5,093 nucleotides of DNA from Taibaiella sp. Lineage in GTDB: Bacteria; Bacteroidota; Bacteroidia; Chitinophagales; Chitinophagaceae. Position 1 is the stretch's first letter. Every line of letters starts with the position of its first letter. Below are positions 1-5,093 of the stretch, piece after piece. The notes beneath the pieces are model-generated. The model was not told the origin of the DNA. It did not search any database and was given only the letters and a program-made list of their open reading frames with translations. A program made the position numbers and the translations under genes. The DNA lies in contig JACFNS010000219.1 of assembly GCA_019454705.1 (NCBI GenBank), positions 1 to 5,093 of the forward strand. The letters are read 5' to 3'.

Positions 1-1
1 A

Positions 2-1276
2 CTCTTTACACTCCGGTGGAATAATATAGCCCGCGACAATAAATACGCTACTGATGTATTGGTGTACCATACTGCATTTCGTTACAATATATCAGGCAGT
101 ATGGGAGGGAACAGCCTTGCTATGCGCAGCGCAATAGGCGACCTCGGCATTAAAGCGGATACAAGAGTCTATCATATTCCCGGACATAAAATCGGAATCG
201 GTGCTGCACTTATTCATCACACTTTCAATCCAAATGTAGTCCGTACATCCGGCGCCGAGTTGGAAAGATTCGGTAATAACGAAGGGGTGTTGGTACGCAA
301 TACAGAAGGTGCGGTGTACATCAATGACGAATATAACATCAGCAGGCGATGGCTGCTGCAATCAGGTCTGCGCATCAGCGGACTGGCAACGGAGAAAAAG
401 CTATTTATCCGTCCCGAGCCCAGGGTTGCAGCACGTTACCTGCTAGATGAAAGGAACTCCGTAAAGCTTTCATACGCACGCATGGTGCAATACATGCACC
501 AGGTTACCGGCTCATCAGTAACACTGCCAACTGACCTTTGGTACCCTGCCACAGGTAAAATACGGCCGGGACTTTCAGACCAGTGGAGCATCGGCTACTA
601 CCATAGCATACCATCTGCCGAAATAACATTAAGTGCTGAAGTGTATTACAAAAACCTGGATAATGTAGTAGAGTATAAAGAAGGCGCACAACTAATGCTC
701 AACGGCGATTTTGAAAAAGACATTGTATCCGGCAAAGGAAAAACCTACGGCATAGAACTGATGGCTACACGCACTGTAGGGCGGTTTACCGGTTGGGTAG
801 GATATAGCTTGTCTTATGCAAGGCGTTACTTCGATTCGCTGAACAACGGGCAACCTTTCTATGCCAGGCACGACAGGCGACATGACTTATCTTTTGTGGG
901 ACTGATGGACATCAGCAAGCACTGGTCGGCAGGTACAACGGTAGTATATAGTACAGGCTCACCATTCACCGGGCAAACTGGGCAGTACGTGATACCTGCT
1001 CCCGGGTTCAGCGGGTTTGATGCTATGCCGATGTACACCTCGCGTAATGCTATGCGCCTGTCCGCATCATTCAGGATTGATGCGAGCCTGCAATACAAAT
1101 TTTCCCTGGGCAAGAAACTGAGCGGCGACCTGCAGTTGAGCGTCTATAACGTACTTAACCGCACACAGCCCTCTAACGTAGAGCGTGTATGGGACGAACA
1201 TAAAAAAGAATACAAATACAGGCAAACCGGCATCTTCGGCACCATAACCGCCGGTGCCATTAACATCAACATTTAA
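2..1276 (+). CDS. TonB-dependent outer-membrane receptor, C-terminal part (5' end outside window)
   Basis: This is the C-terminal ~424 residues of an outer-membrane beta-barrel receptor. The frame is open from base 2 (it begins LFTLRWNN), so the TTG at 59 is not the real start; the plug and any carboxypeptidase-regulatory N-terminal domain lie to the left. Features typical of Bacteroidota receptors are alternating barrel strands, the segment ARHDRRHDLSFVG (about 860-900), STGSPFT soon after (about 950-970), a final-strand NVLNRTQPSNV stretch, and a TGIFGTIT-type ending. Such receptors, powered by TonB-ExbBD, import large or scarce substrates across the outer membrane. The gene is followed after 24 bp by a DUF4249-like lipoprotein gene, a pairing well known in this phylum, so co-transcription is likely. 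The last residue is Ile rather than the usual terminal aromatic. The substrate cannot be read from the sequence. The family call is firm; the exact subfamily is inferred from the neighbour. Confidence 0.9.
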   Translation, partial: LFTLRWNNIARDNKYATDVLVYHTAFRYNISGSMGGNSLAMRSAIGDLGIKADTRVYHIPGHKIGIGAALIHHTFNPNVVRTSGAELERFGNNEGVLVRNTEGAVYINDEYNISRRWLLQSGLRISGLATEKKLFIRPEPRVAARYLLDERNSVKLSYARMVQYMHQVTGSSVTLPTDLWYPATGKIRPGLSDQWSIGYYHSIPSAEITLSAEVYYKNLDNVVEYKEGAQLMLNGDFEKDIVSGKGKTYGIELMATRTVGRFTGWVGYSLSYARRYFDSLNNGQPFYARHDRRHDLSFVGLMDISKHWSAGTTVVYSTGSPFTGQTGQYVIPAPGFSGFDAMPMYTSRNAMRLSASFRIDASLQYKFSLGKKLSGDLQLSVYNVLNRTQPSNVERVWDEHKKEYKYRQTGIFGTITAGAININI

Positions 1277-1300
1277 TACAACAACATAAAAGTAACAGTT

Positions 1301-2179
1301 ATGAAAAACTATATTGTCATAGCAGTATTGTGCACATCAATCATCGCCTGCCGAAAGCCGGCACCACTGGACATAGCAGTTCCCCAGGCTGCAAAAACTA
1401 TTGTTGTGTCATCTGCCAGTCCTAATAACCGTACATTGGTTATTGCAGCAGGCTATACATTCCATTCAGCCCTGCATGCAGATAGTGTAACAGATAACCA
1501 GGATGCACTCATTAGCGAGTATATGATAGATTCAGGAAGTGCAACATTGAGCTACGATGGAAATACAGAACTACCATTGCACCGTATTACAAAGGGTGTA
1601 TTCGCGCGCAACGATTTACAATTGCAACCCGGTAATTCATACACCCTTACTGTAGTTGATAACAAAAATAATATCATCACAAAGGGTTCGGCAATATATA
1701 TGTCTCCACCGGCGGTTAACTATGTTACACCTGTAAAAACAGTAAGTGGTACCGATACGGTAGTCCAACTCCGGTTTGAACTTGATAATGTTCAACCCGG
1801 CGAATGTTATTATATCAGTTATAAAACAGGTTCGGCCATAAAACCAACAGGCAACAGCAAAAAGGAAATACTGCTCAATTTTGAACCGAAAAAAGTATTG
1901 CTCTATAGCAGCAAAGATGCGGTTAATAATAAGCTGAGTAAAACAATAACCTTGTTAGCCGCAGGTAATGACACTATTGATGTAGAGATTGCCAAAATAG
2001 ACGGGGGCTATTACAAATACCTGGATGCGTACATCAAAACAGGTTACCTGGTAAATCAGCTAACCGGCGAACCGGTAAACCTGCCATCTAATATGAGCAA
2101 TGGTTACGGATACTTTACCATGCACAGTTCGAAACGGATACGAATTGATATGAATACCATAACTGCAAAACAACAATAA
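1301..2179 (+). CDS. Probable DUF4249-family lipoprotein (TonB-receptor partner)
   Basis: The 292-residue product has a lipoprotein signal peptide: Lys2, a hydrophobic core, and the lipobox IIAC with the lipidated Cys at residue 17. Lipidation should anchor it to the outer membrane. The mature N-terminus (CRKPAPLDIAVPQ) and the following Ig-like beta-rich region (GSATLSYDGNTELPL, then GVFARNDLQLQPGNSYTLTV at about residues 78-118) fit DUF4249, whose genes commonly sit directly behind carboxypeptidase-regulatory-type TonB receptors. Here the spacing is 24 bp, so it is presumably translated from the same mRNA and may cap the receptor or capture its ligand (inference; the family has no settled biochemical role). 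The ATG at 1301 is chosen because it opens the signal peptide directly; the leader is A-rich without a Shine-Dalgarno sequence, as usual in Bacteroidota. The gene is rather AT-rich (35-43% GC on three hand-counted lines). An alternative is another beta-sandwich lipoprotein family. Confidence 0.75.
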   Translation: MKNYIVIAVLCTSIIACRKPAPLDIAVPQAAKTIVVSSASPNNRTLVIAAGYTFHSALHADSVTDNQDALISEYMIDSGSATLSYDGNTELPLHRITKGVFARNDLQLQPGNSYTLTVVDNKNNIITKGSAIYMSPPAVNYVTPVKTVSGTDTVVQLRFELDNVQPGECYYISYKTGSAIKPTGNSKKEILLNFEPKKVLLYSSKDAVNNKLSKTITLLAAGNDTIDVEIAKIDGGYYKYLDAYIKTGYLVNQLTGEPVNLPSNMSNGYGYFTMHSSKRIRIDMNTITAKQQ

Positions 2180-2184
2180 GCGGA

Positions 2185-2646
2185 TTATTCTTTGCCGGGT
2201 TTAGGCATTTCCCCTTTTCTTTCAAGGGGTTTTACCTTCAGCAGTTTTACGACGTAGGTGGCAGTCTGCCCTGTATTAGGTTTCATCCACGGTTCAGAAC
2301 TGCCGCCTGCTTTCAGCATAGAATCTACGGACATAATAATGGCTACACTATCGCCGGGGGTCATTAGTTGTACTACTTCCTGTATATCCGTTTTAGTGGT
2401 TGGTTGCTGCATCAGGAAACCTATCGGTTTACCTTCACCTGCCTCTCGGGAATTATATATCCTTTTGCCTTCAACATCTACATACATATGTGCTTCCACA
2501 TAGTCGCCATAACGAGGTCTAGGTTCACCCGGTACGTCCAGCAACATTTGGTATGCCACACCACCGGGCAGTTGTACCGTTTCCGTATGCTGCGCCTGTG
2601 CATGTACAGCACATATCATTATCAATGCAAATAGTCCTCGTTTCAT
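2185..2646 (-). CDS. Secreted FKBP-like protein, catalytic residues apparently degenerate
   Basis: The 153-residue product has a signal peptide (MKRG, then a hydrophobic stretch) with a likely cleavage after AQA at residue 18, so it is exported to the periplasm or beyond. Residues ~24-138 follow the FKBP-type peptidyl-prolyl isomerase layout: PGGVAYQML near 27-35, GDYVEAHMYVDVEGKRIYNS at 47-66, KPIGFLM at 73-79, a central VVQLMTPGDSVAIIM at 91-105, and a last strand TYVVKLLKVKP at 130-140. The Phe-Asp after the 'DG' strand is Tyr-Asn here (64-65), and the usual I-x-G-W helix entry is IQEVV, without the Trp that floors the proline pocket. It may therefore bind or chaperone proteins without strong isomerase activity (inference). 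The charged tail ERKGEMPKPGKE is extra. It is convergent with the lipoprotein gene, 5 bp away, and separated from the gene upstream by a terminator, so it probably has its own promoter; none is clear in 2647-2700. Confidence 0.75.
   Translation of the reverse strand: MKRGLFALIMICAVHAQAQHTETVQLPGGVAYQMLLDVPGEPRPRYGDYVEAHMYVDVEGKRIYNSREAGEGKPIGFLMQQPTTKTDIQEVVQLMTPGDSVAIIMSVDSMLKAGGSSEPWMKPNTGQTATYVVKLLKVKPLERKGEMPKPGKE
2211..2233 (+). terminator. Candidate intrinsic terminator of the receptor/lipoprotein operon, inside the opposing gene
   Basis: A 6-bp stem (CCCCTT at 2211-2216, AAGGGG at 2224-2229, four G-C pairs) encloses a 7-base loop and is followed on the plus strand by TTTT (2230-2233). 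It lies 32 bases past the stop of the DUF4249-like gene, where a terminator is expected, but within the last codons of the convergent FKBP-like gene. The stem and U-tract are short, so this is a moderate call. Confidence 0.4.
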
Positions 2647-2700
2647 CGCTTACTGTTATAAGATAAAAATAGGGCTTTTTGCAGGAACAGCCTGAATAAC

Positions 2701-2733
2701 AAAAAGGCGGAACTGATTAGTTCCACCTTTTTT
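2701..2733 (-). terminator. Intrinsic terminator behind the YARHG lipoprotein gene
   Basis: The arms at 2701-2714 and 2719-2732 form a 14-bp hairpin with a 4-base loop. Read on the minus strand, A-rich bases precede the stem and a run of five U closes it. The only imperfect pair (2708 with 2725) is a G-U wobble in the minus-strand RNA but a C-A mismatch in the plus-strand RNA, which favours use by the minus-strand gene ending at 2756. It separates that gene from the FKBP-like gene downstream. Confidence 0.85.
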
Positions 2734-2755
2734 AACAAGTAGTTTAAACTATTGC

Positions 2756-3289
2756 TTACATAGTTGTAGGCTGATGATTATTCAAAAACTCAATATTCTG
2801 CTTTTCTAACTCGGTAAGCTTAGATTGCACATTTGCTGAACTGGGATTGTACCATTCAAATCGGCCGAAGTGTGACTTCAGGTCATCATCCGTAAAAGTC
2901 ATGCCATGGCGGGCGTATATCTCGTTCAGCATTACTTTATGCCCCCATTTTGTCAGGTATTTGGTATCGCTCTCGTCCAGCGGGCGGGTAGAGCCTTCGG
3001 GATAAAAGCCGGGTACGGTGCCCCAATCCATTTCGTCATGCATCTGGCGGAAACGGCGTACCTCATCGTTACTGTAGCCATCTACATTGTACATGCGCCT
3101 GAAATCTTCTTCAGATAAGCTGTAGGTAGTACCTGTTGTAGTTCCGTCGGTAGTAGCAGCGCCATCCGTTGTTACATCGGTAGCGGCAGTAGTATCAGTG
3201 GTTTCGTCCATCTTGTCAGCATCGTTATTGCACTTACAAGATGCAACCAGCAGGAGGCTGAAAAACGTCAGCAAAAGTAGCTGTTTCAT
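2756..3289 (-). CDS. YARHG-domain lipoprotein
   Basis: The 177-residue product has a lipoprotein signal peptide with lipobox VASC and lipidated Cys18. A low-complexity Thr/Asp/Ala/Gly linker (about residues 21-55, with TTDG repeated) follows and probably acts as a flexible, acidic tether. After a charged region (56-96) comes a YARHG domain, about 97-171: YPEGSTRPLDESDTKYL, then the signature LNEIYARHGMTF at 121-132, then FEWYNP at 144-149. The domain is named for that motif and occurs in extracellular or periplasmic proteins of bacteria; its biochemical role is not established. The protein should be membrane-anchored with the domain projecting away. The ATG at 3289 is set by the signal peptide. 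The gene is alone: a strong terminator lies behind it and a 163-bp structured spacer ahead of it. The domain call is firm; the function is unknown. Confidence 0.88.
   Translation of the reverse strand: MKQLLLLTFFSLLLVASCKCNNDADKMDETTDTTAATDVTTDGAATTDGTTTGTTYSLSEEDFRRMYNVDGYSNDEVRRFRQMHDEMDWGTVPGFYPEGSTRPLDESDTKYLTKWGHKVMLNEIYARHGMTFTDDDLKSHFGRFEWYNPSSANVQSKLTELEKQNIEFLNNHQPTTM
3125..3229 (-). repeat. Low-complexity Thr/Asp/Ala/Gly-coding tract
   Basis: This stretch of the YARHG lipoprotein gene codes for the linker at residues 21-55, dominated by Thr, Asp and Ala and carrying two TTDG copies. The DNA is built from similar short units (GTAGTA, GTTGTA, GTAGCA type on the plus strand), so it could change length by slippage. 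It is not a perfect tandem repeat. Confidence 0.6.
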
Positions 3290-3318
3290 AATATCAAATT
3301 TTGGTTAACGTAATTACA

Positions 3319-3334
3319 ACAGCAGAACTGCTGT
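3319..3334. promoter_or_regulatory. 16-bp palindrome upstream of the YARHG lipoprotein gene
   Basis: ACAGCAG and CTGCTGT are perfect 7-base arms around an AA centre, lying 30-45 bases ahead of the lipoprotein ATG. The symmetry and position suit an operator for a dimeric regulator, or a small 5'-UTR hairpin (6 bp with a GAAC-type loop in the plus-strand sense). I found no convincing Bacteroidota promoter beside it, so the role is open. Confidence 0.35.
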
Positions 3335-3378
3335 AAATGTTTAATAAAATTTGAATTTGATGAGTTTAGGTTTAGGGA

Positions 3379-3420
3379 CTACCTTAAAAACGATGAATTA
3401 CCCATTGTTATAAAAGGTAG
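3379..3420. repeat. Imperfect two-part inverted repeat in the exonuclease/YARHG spacer
   Basis: The outer arms CTACCTT (3379-3385) and AAGGTAG (3414-3420) match perfectly. The inner arms AACGATG (3389-3395) and CATTGTT (3403-3409) match except for one pair, which is G-U in plus-strand RNA and C-A in minus-strand RNA. The internal loop is 3 by 4 bases and the apical loop 7 bases. Plus-strand ATTTTT follows at 3421. It lies 33 bases past the exonuclease stop, so it could be a 3'-UTR structure of that gene, but the pairing and T-run fit the plus strand better, where no gene is seen. Confidence 0.4.
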
Positions 3421-3452
3421 ATTTTTGACGACTATTTCGAGACTGTGGAAAA

Positions 3453-3983
3453 TTACAGCGCTAATTTATCCAGGTATTCTAACAACACTTCTGCATTTCC
3501 TTTGGCGTCATTTACGGGATTATGATCGTGCTTTGTCTTTCTTTTACGCTTCCAGTTATACTTCAGATTTTTTTCTATTCCGCAAATGAGGTCGGTTATT
3601 CTTCGCGATGAATGTCCGAAGGGGTCCCTCCCATTATTGTAAATCAAAAAATACCAATGCATCCACGACTTATCAAAACCATTATTGTCTGACCAAAATA
3701 TTGGCCGATCTTGAATATTTTCTGCTAGCCAATTAGCAGCCTGCGGCATTACAAGCTCAGGAGCGTCAAAAGTTTTTGTTTCTTCATGACTATATCCTGA
3801 AACATTTAAAGCCTCAAATACGTATTCGTCTGATATAGGTCTTATTTTCCCGCGGAATGTTCTTTGGAATCCAGGCTCAACAATGACCATTCCGAAATCT
3901 ATCATAGAGTGCTTTCCGATGATAGGGCCGTTTGCTTCTATGTCTATTACGACATGCTTTTTCTTATTGTTTTTTTTGTGCAT
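3453..3983 (-). CDS. DEDDh-type 3'-5' exonuclease (RNase T/DnaQ fold)
   Basis: The 176-residue product carries all five residues expected of a DEDDh exonuclease: Asp14 and Glu16 in VVIDIEANGP (Exo I), Asp104 in NNGFDKSW (Exo II), and His154 and Asp159 in HNPVNDAKGNAEVL (Exo III, H-x4-D). These bind two metal ions and cleave nucleotides from a 3' end; RNA or DNA preference cannot be told. The domain fills the whole protein, with no polymerase or other module. A Lys/Arg-rich patch (KYNWKRKRKTKH, 141-152) just before Exo III could contact nucleic acid. It starts 38 bp after the murA stop on the same strand with no terminator between, so read-through is likely. GC is about 40% over 3481-3960 by hand count, against about 53% in sampled murA lines. 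A run of eight A begins at codon 3. The ATG at 3983 is the only Met before the catalytic Asp. Confidence 0.88.
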   Translation of the reverse strand: MHKKNNKKKHVVIDIEANGPIIGKHSMIDFGMVIVEPGFQRTFRGKIRPISDEYVFEALNVSGYSHEETKTFDAPELVMPQAANWLAENIQDRPIFWSDNNGFDKSWMHWYFLIYNNGRDPFGHSSRRITDLICGIEKNLKYNWKRKRKTKHDHNPVNDAKGNAEVLLEYLDKLAL

Positions 3984-4021
3984 AGGAATTGTTTATTAAT
4001 AATTATGAGAAATAATCTAAG

Positions 4022-5092
4022 CTACCCCTCTACTCTCCTGATATCCGCGCCCAAGGCGTTCAGCCTTTCGTCTATGCGCTCGTAGCCGCGGTCTATCTGG
4101 TTGATGTTGTGTATAGTACTCTTTCCCTTGGCGGACAATGCTGCTATCAATAGCGCCACACCAGCACGTATATCGGGGCTGGTCATGGTAATACCGCGCA
4201 GCGGCACCTGCCTGTCCAGGCCTATTACTACGGCACGGTGGGGATCGCACAATACTATCTGAGCGCCCATCTCTATCAGCTTATCTACAAAGAACAGGCG
4301 GCTTTCAAACATCTTCTGGTGAACCAGTACTGTGCCTTTAGCTTGGGTAGCTGTCACCAGTATAATACTCAACAGATCGGGCGTAAAGCCGGGCCAGGGG
4401 TGGTCGTACACGGTAAGTATAGAGCCGTCTATGAATTTCTGTATGCGGTAATGTTCCTGTGCGGGTACATATATATCGTCGCCCTCTATCCTCAGGTCTA
4501 TGCCCAGTTGCTGAAAGGTTTCCGGTATAACGCCCAGGTGTTCAACATCCGCGTTTTTGATGATCAGTTCGCTTTGCGTCATAGCTGCCAGTCCTATGAA
4601 AGAGCCTACCTCAATCATATCGGCCAGCATGCGATGCTCGCAGCCTTTCAGCTTTTCTACACCGTCTATTGCAATCTTGTTGCTGGCGATGCCGCTGATT
4701 TTTGCACCCATGCGGTTGAGCATATGGCATAGCTGCTGCACATAAGGTTCGCAGGCGGCATTGTATATAGTAGTGGTGCCGGGTGTCAATACAGCCGCCA
4801 TCACTATGTTGGCTGTACCGGTAACGGATGGTTCGCCCAGCAGAATGGTTGCCCCCTGCATGGCGGTACCGTCAAGGGTAAACAGGCTTTCGTCACTGTC
4901 GTACTCAAAGCGTACACCCAGTTTTTCAAAACCCCGTATATGTGTATCTAATCTCCTGCGGCCTATCTTGTCGCCGCCGGGCTGTGGTATATGCGCTTTC
5001 TTATAGCGTGCCAACATAGGGCCGGCCAGCATAACCGCACCACGCAGCTTCGATGACTTCTTTTTGAATAACGGGTCGGTAAAAAATCCCTC
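4022..5092 (-). CDS. murA: UDP-N-acetylglucosamine 1-carboxyvinyltransferase MurA (5' end outside window)
   Basis: MurA transfers enolpyruvate from PEP to UDP-GlcNAc, the first committed step of peptidoglycan synthesis, in the cytoplasm. The frame stays open to the right edge (EGFFTDPLFKKKSSKLRGAV precedes the Met at 5032), so that Met is internal. About 356 of some 435 residues are present, lacking the N-terminal ~80 with the catalytic Lys. Hallmarks are KLRGAVMLAGPMLAR with the Arg equivalent to E. coli Arg91, the loop PGGDKIGRRRLDTH (codons near 4945-4980), PGFTPDLLS with the general-base Asp (E. coli Asp305), and the C-terminal IDRGYERIDERLNALGAD with the Arg equivalent to Arg397. The loop has Asp (codon 4970-4972) where E. 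coli has Cys115, the residue fosfomycin alkylates; this is known in several lineages and goes with intrinsic resistance. The homologous aroA product is excluded by the GGDKIGRR loop and the ending. Confidence 0.97.
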   Translation of the reverse strand, partial: EGFFTDPLFKKKSSKLRGAVMLAGPMLARYKKAHIPQPGGDKIGRRRLDTHIRGFEKLGVRFEYDSDESLFTLDGTAMQGATILLGEPSVTGTANIVMAAVLTPGTTTIYNAACEPYVQQLCHMLNRMGAKISGIASNKIAIDGVEKLKGCEHRMLADMIEVGSFIGLAAMTQSELIIKNADVEHLGVIPETFQQLGIDLRIEGDDIYVPAQEHYRIQKFIDGSILTVYDHPWPGFTPDLLSIILVTATQAKGTVLVHQKMFESRLFFVDKLIEMGAQIVLCDPHRAVVIGLDRQVPLRGITMTSPDIRAGVALLIAALSAKGKSTIHNINQIDRGYERIDERLNALGADIRRVEG

Positions 5093-5093
5093 G

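Larger units (their letters stand above)
3290..3452. other. Non-coding spacer between exonuclease and YARHG lipoprotein genes
   Basis: This is 163 bp of AT-rich DNA between two minus-strand genes. It must hold the lipoprotein promoter and probably the 3' end of the exonuclease transcript. The palindrome at 3319-3334 and the long inverted repeat at 3379-3420 are its only clear structures. No coding frame or tRNA is visible, and no good match to TAnnTTTG in either direction. Confidence 0.7.

Noticed and set aside
859..1113. An 84-codon minus-strand open frame inside the receptor gene
   Set aside because: The receptor frame on the plus strand is clearly the coding one, with recognisable barrel motifs over this stretch.
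2171..2191. AATAA/TTATT inverted repeat across the two convergent stop codons
   Set aside because: The stem has only five A-T pairs and no T-run, too weak to be a terminator.
3345..3359. TTTG-containing stretches resembling the Bacteroidota -7 element TAnnTTTG
   Set aside because: The TA spacing is off by one in the first copy and the second has TG instead of TA; no paired -33 element was found, so no promoter is called.
3361..3376. TTTAGG-TTTAGGG telomere-like doublet
   Set aside because: There are only two imperfect units in AT-rich spacer DNA; chance is sufficient.
3984..4021. Possible promoter or terminator between murA and the exonuclease (contains the palindrome TTATTAATAA)
   Set aside because: It is a short AT-only palindrome with no GC stem and no recognisable promoter element; expected by chance in such AT-rich sequence.
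4238..4732. A 164-codon plus-strand open frame opposite murA
   Set aside because: It is antisense to a highly conserved murA coding region, its translation matches no family I recognise, and it has no promoter or start context; it is a shadow of murA codon use.

Overview
The window looks like ordinary chromosomal DNA from a Bacteroidota bacterium. A Chitinophagaceae-like or related Sphingobacteriia-type organism is an inference from gene style only. The evidence is a carboxypeptidase-regulatory-type TonB-dependent outer-membrane receptor next to a DUF4249-type lipoprotein, an MurA with the Bacteroidota-style GGDKIGRRRLD active-site loop, a YARHG-domain lipoprotein, and A/T-rich leaders with no Shine-Dalgarno sequence.

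Layout: (1) 2-1276, plus strand, is the C-terminal ~425 residues of a TonB-dependent receptor that enters from the left edge. (2) 1301-2179, plus strand, 24 bp further on, is a probable DUF4249 surface or periplasmic lipoprotein; the two form a receptor/lipoprotein operon. (3) 2185-2646, minus strand, converges on it with only 5 bp between stops and encodes a secreted, degenerate FKBP-like protein. A candidate plus-strand terminator for the receptor operon lies inside its 3' coding end. (4) 2756-3289, minus strand, is a YARHG-domain lipoprotein with a strong intrinsic terminator behind it (2701-2733). (5) 3290-3452 is non-coding and holds a 16-bp palindrome and a long imperfect hairpin. (6) 3453-3983, minus strand, is a small DEDDh 3'-5' exonuclease. 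(7) 4022 to the right edge, minus strand, is murA, missing its first ~80 residues beyond the window.

Three functional blocks are visible: an outer-membrane uptake pair of unknown substrate, two exported proteins of unclear role (FKBP-like and YARHG), and a peptidoglycan synthesis gene followed at 38 bp by an exonuclease that may be read through from it. I see no tRNA, rRNA, CRISPR array, insertion sequence or phage gene. I did not find a convincing new multi-gene system. The points most worth a second look are the Cys-to-Asp change in MurA, a terminator embedded in the opposing gene, the loss of catalytic FKBP residues, and the structured spacer at 3290-3452.
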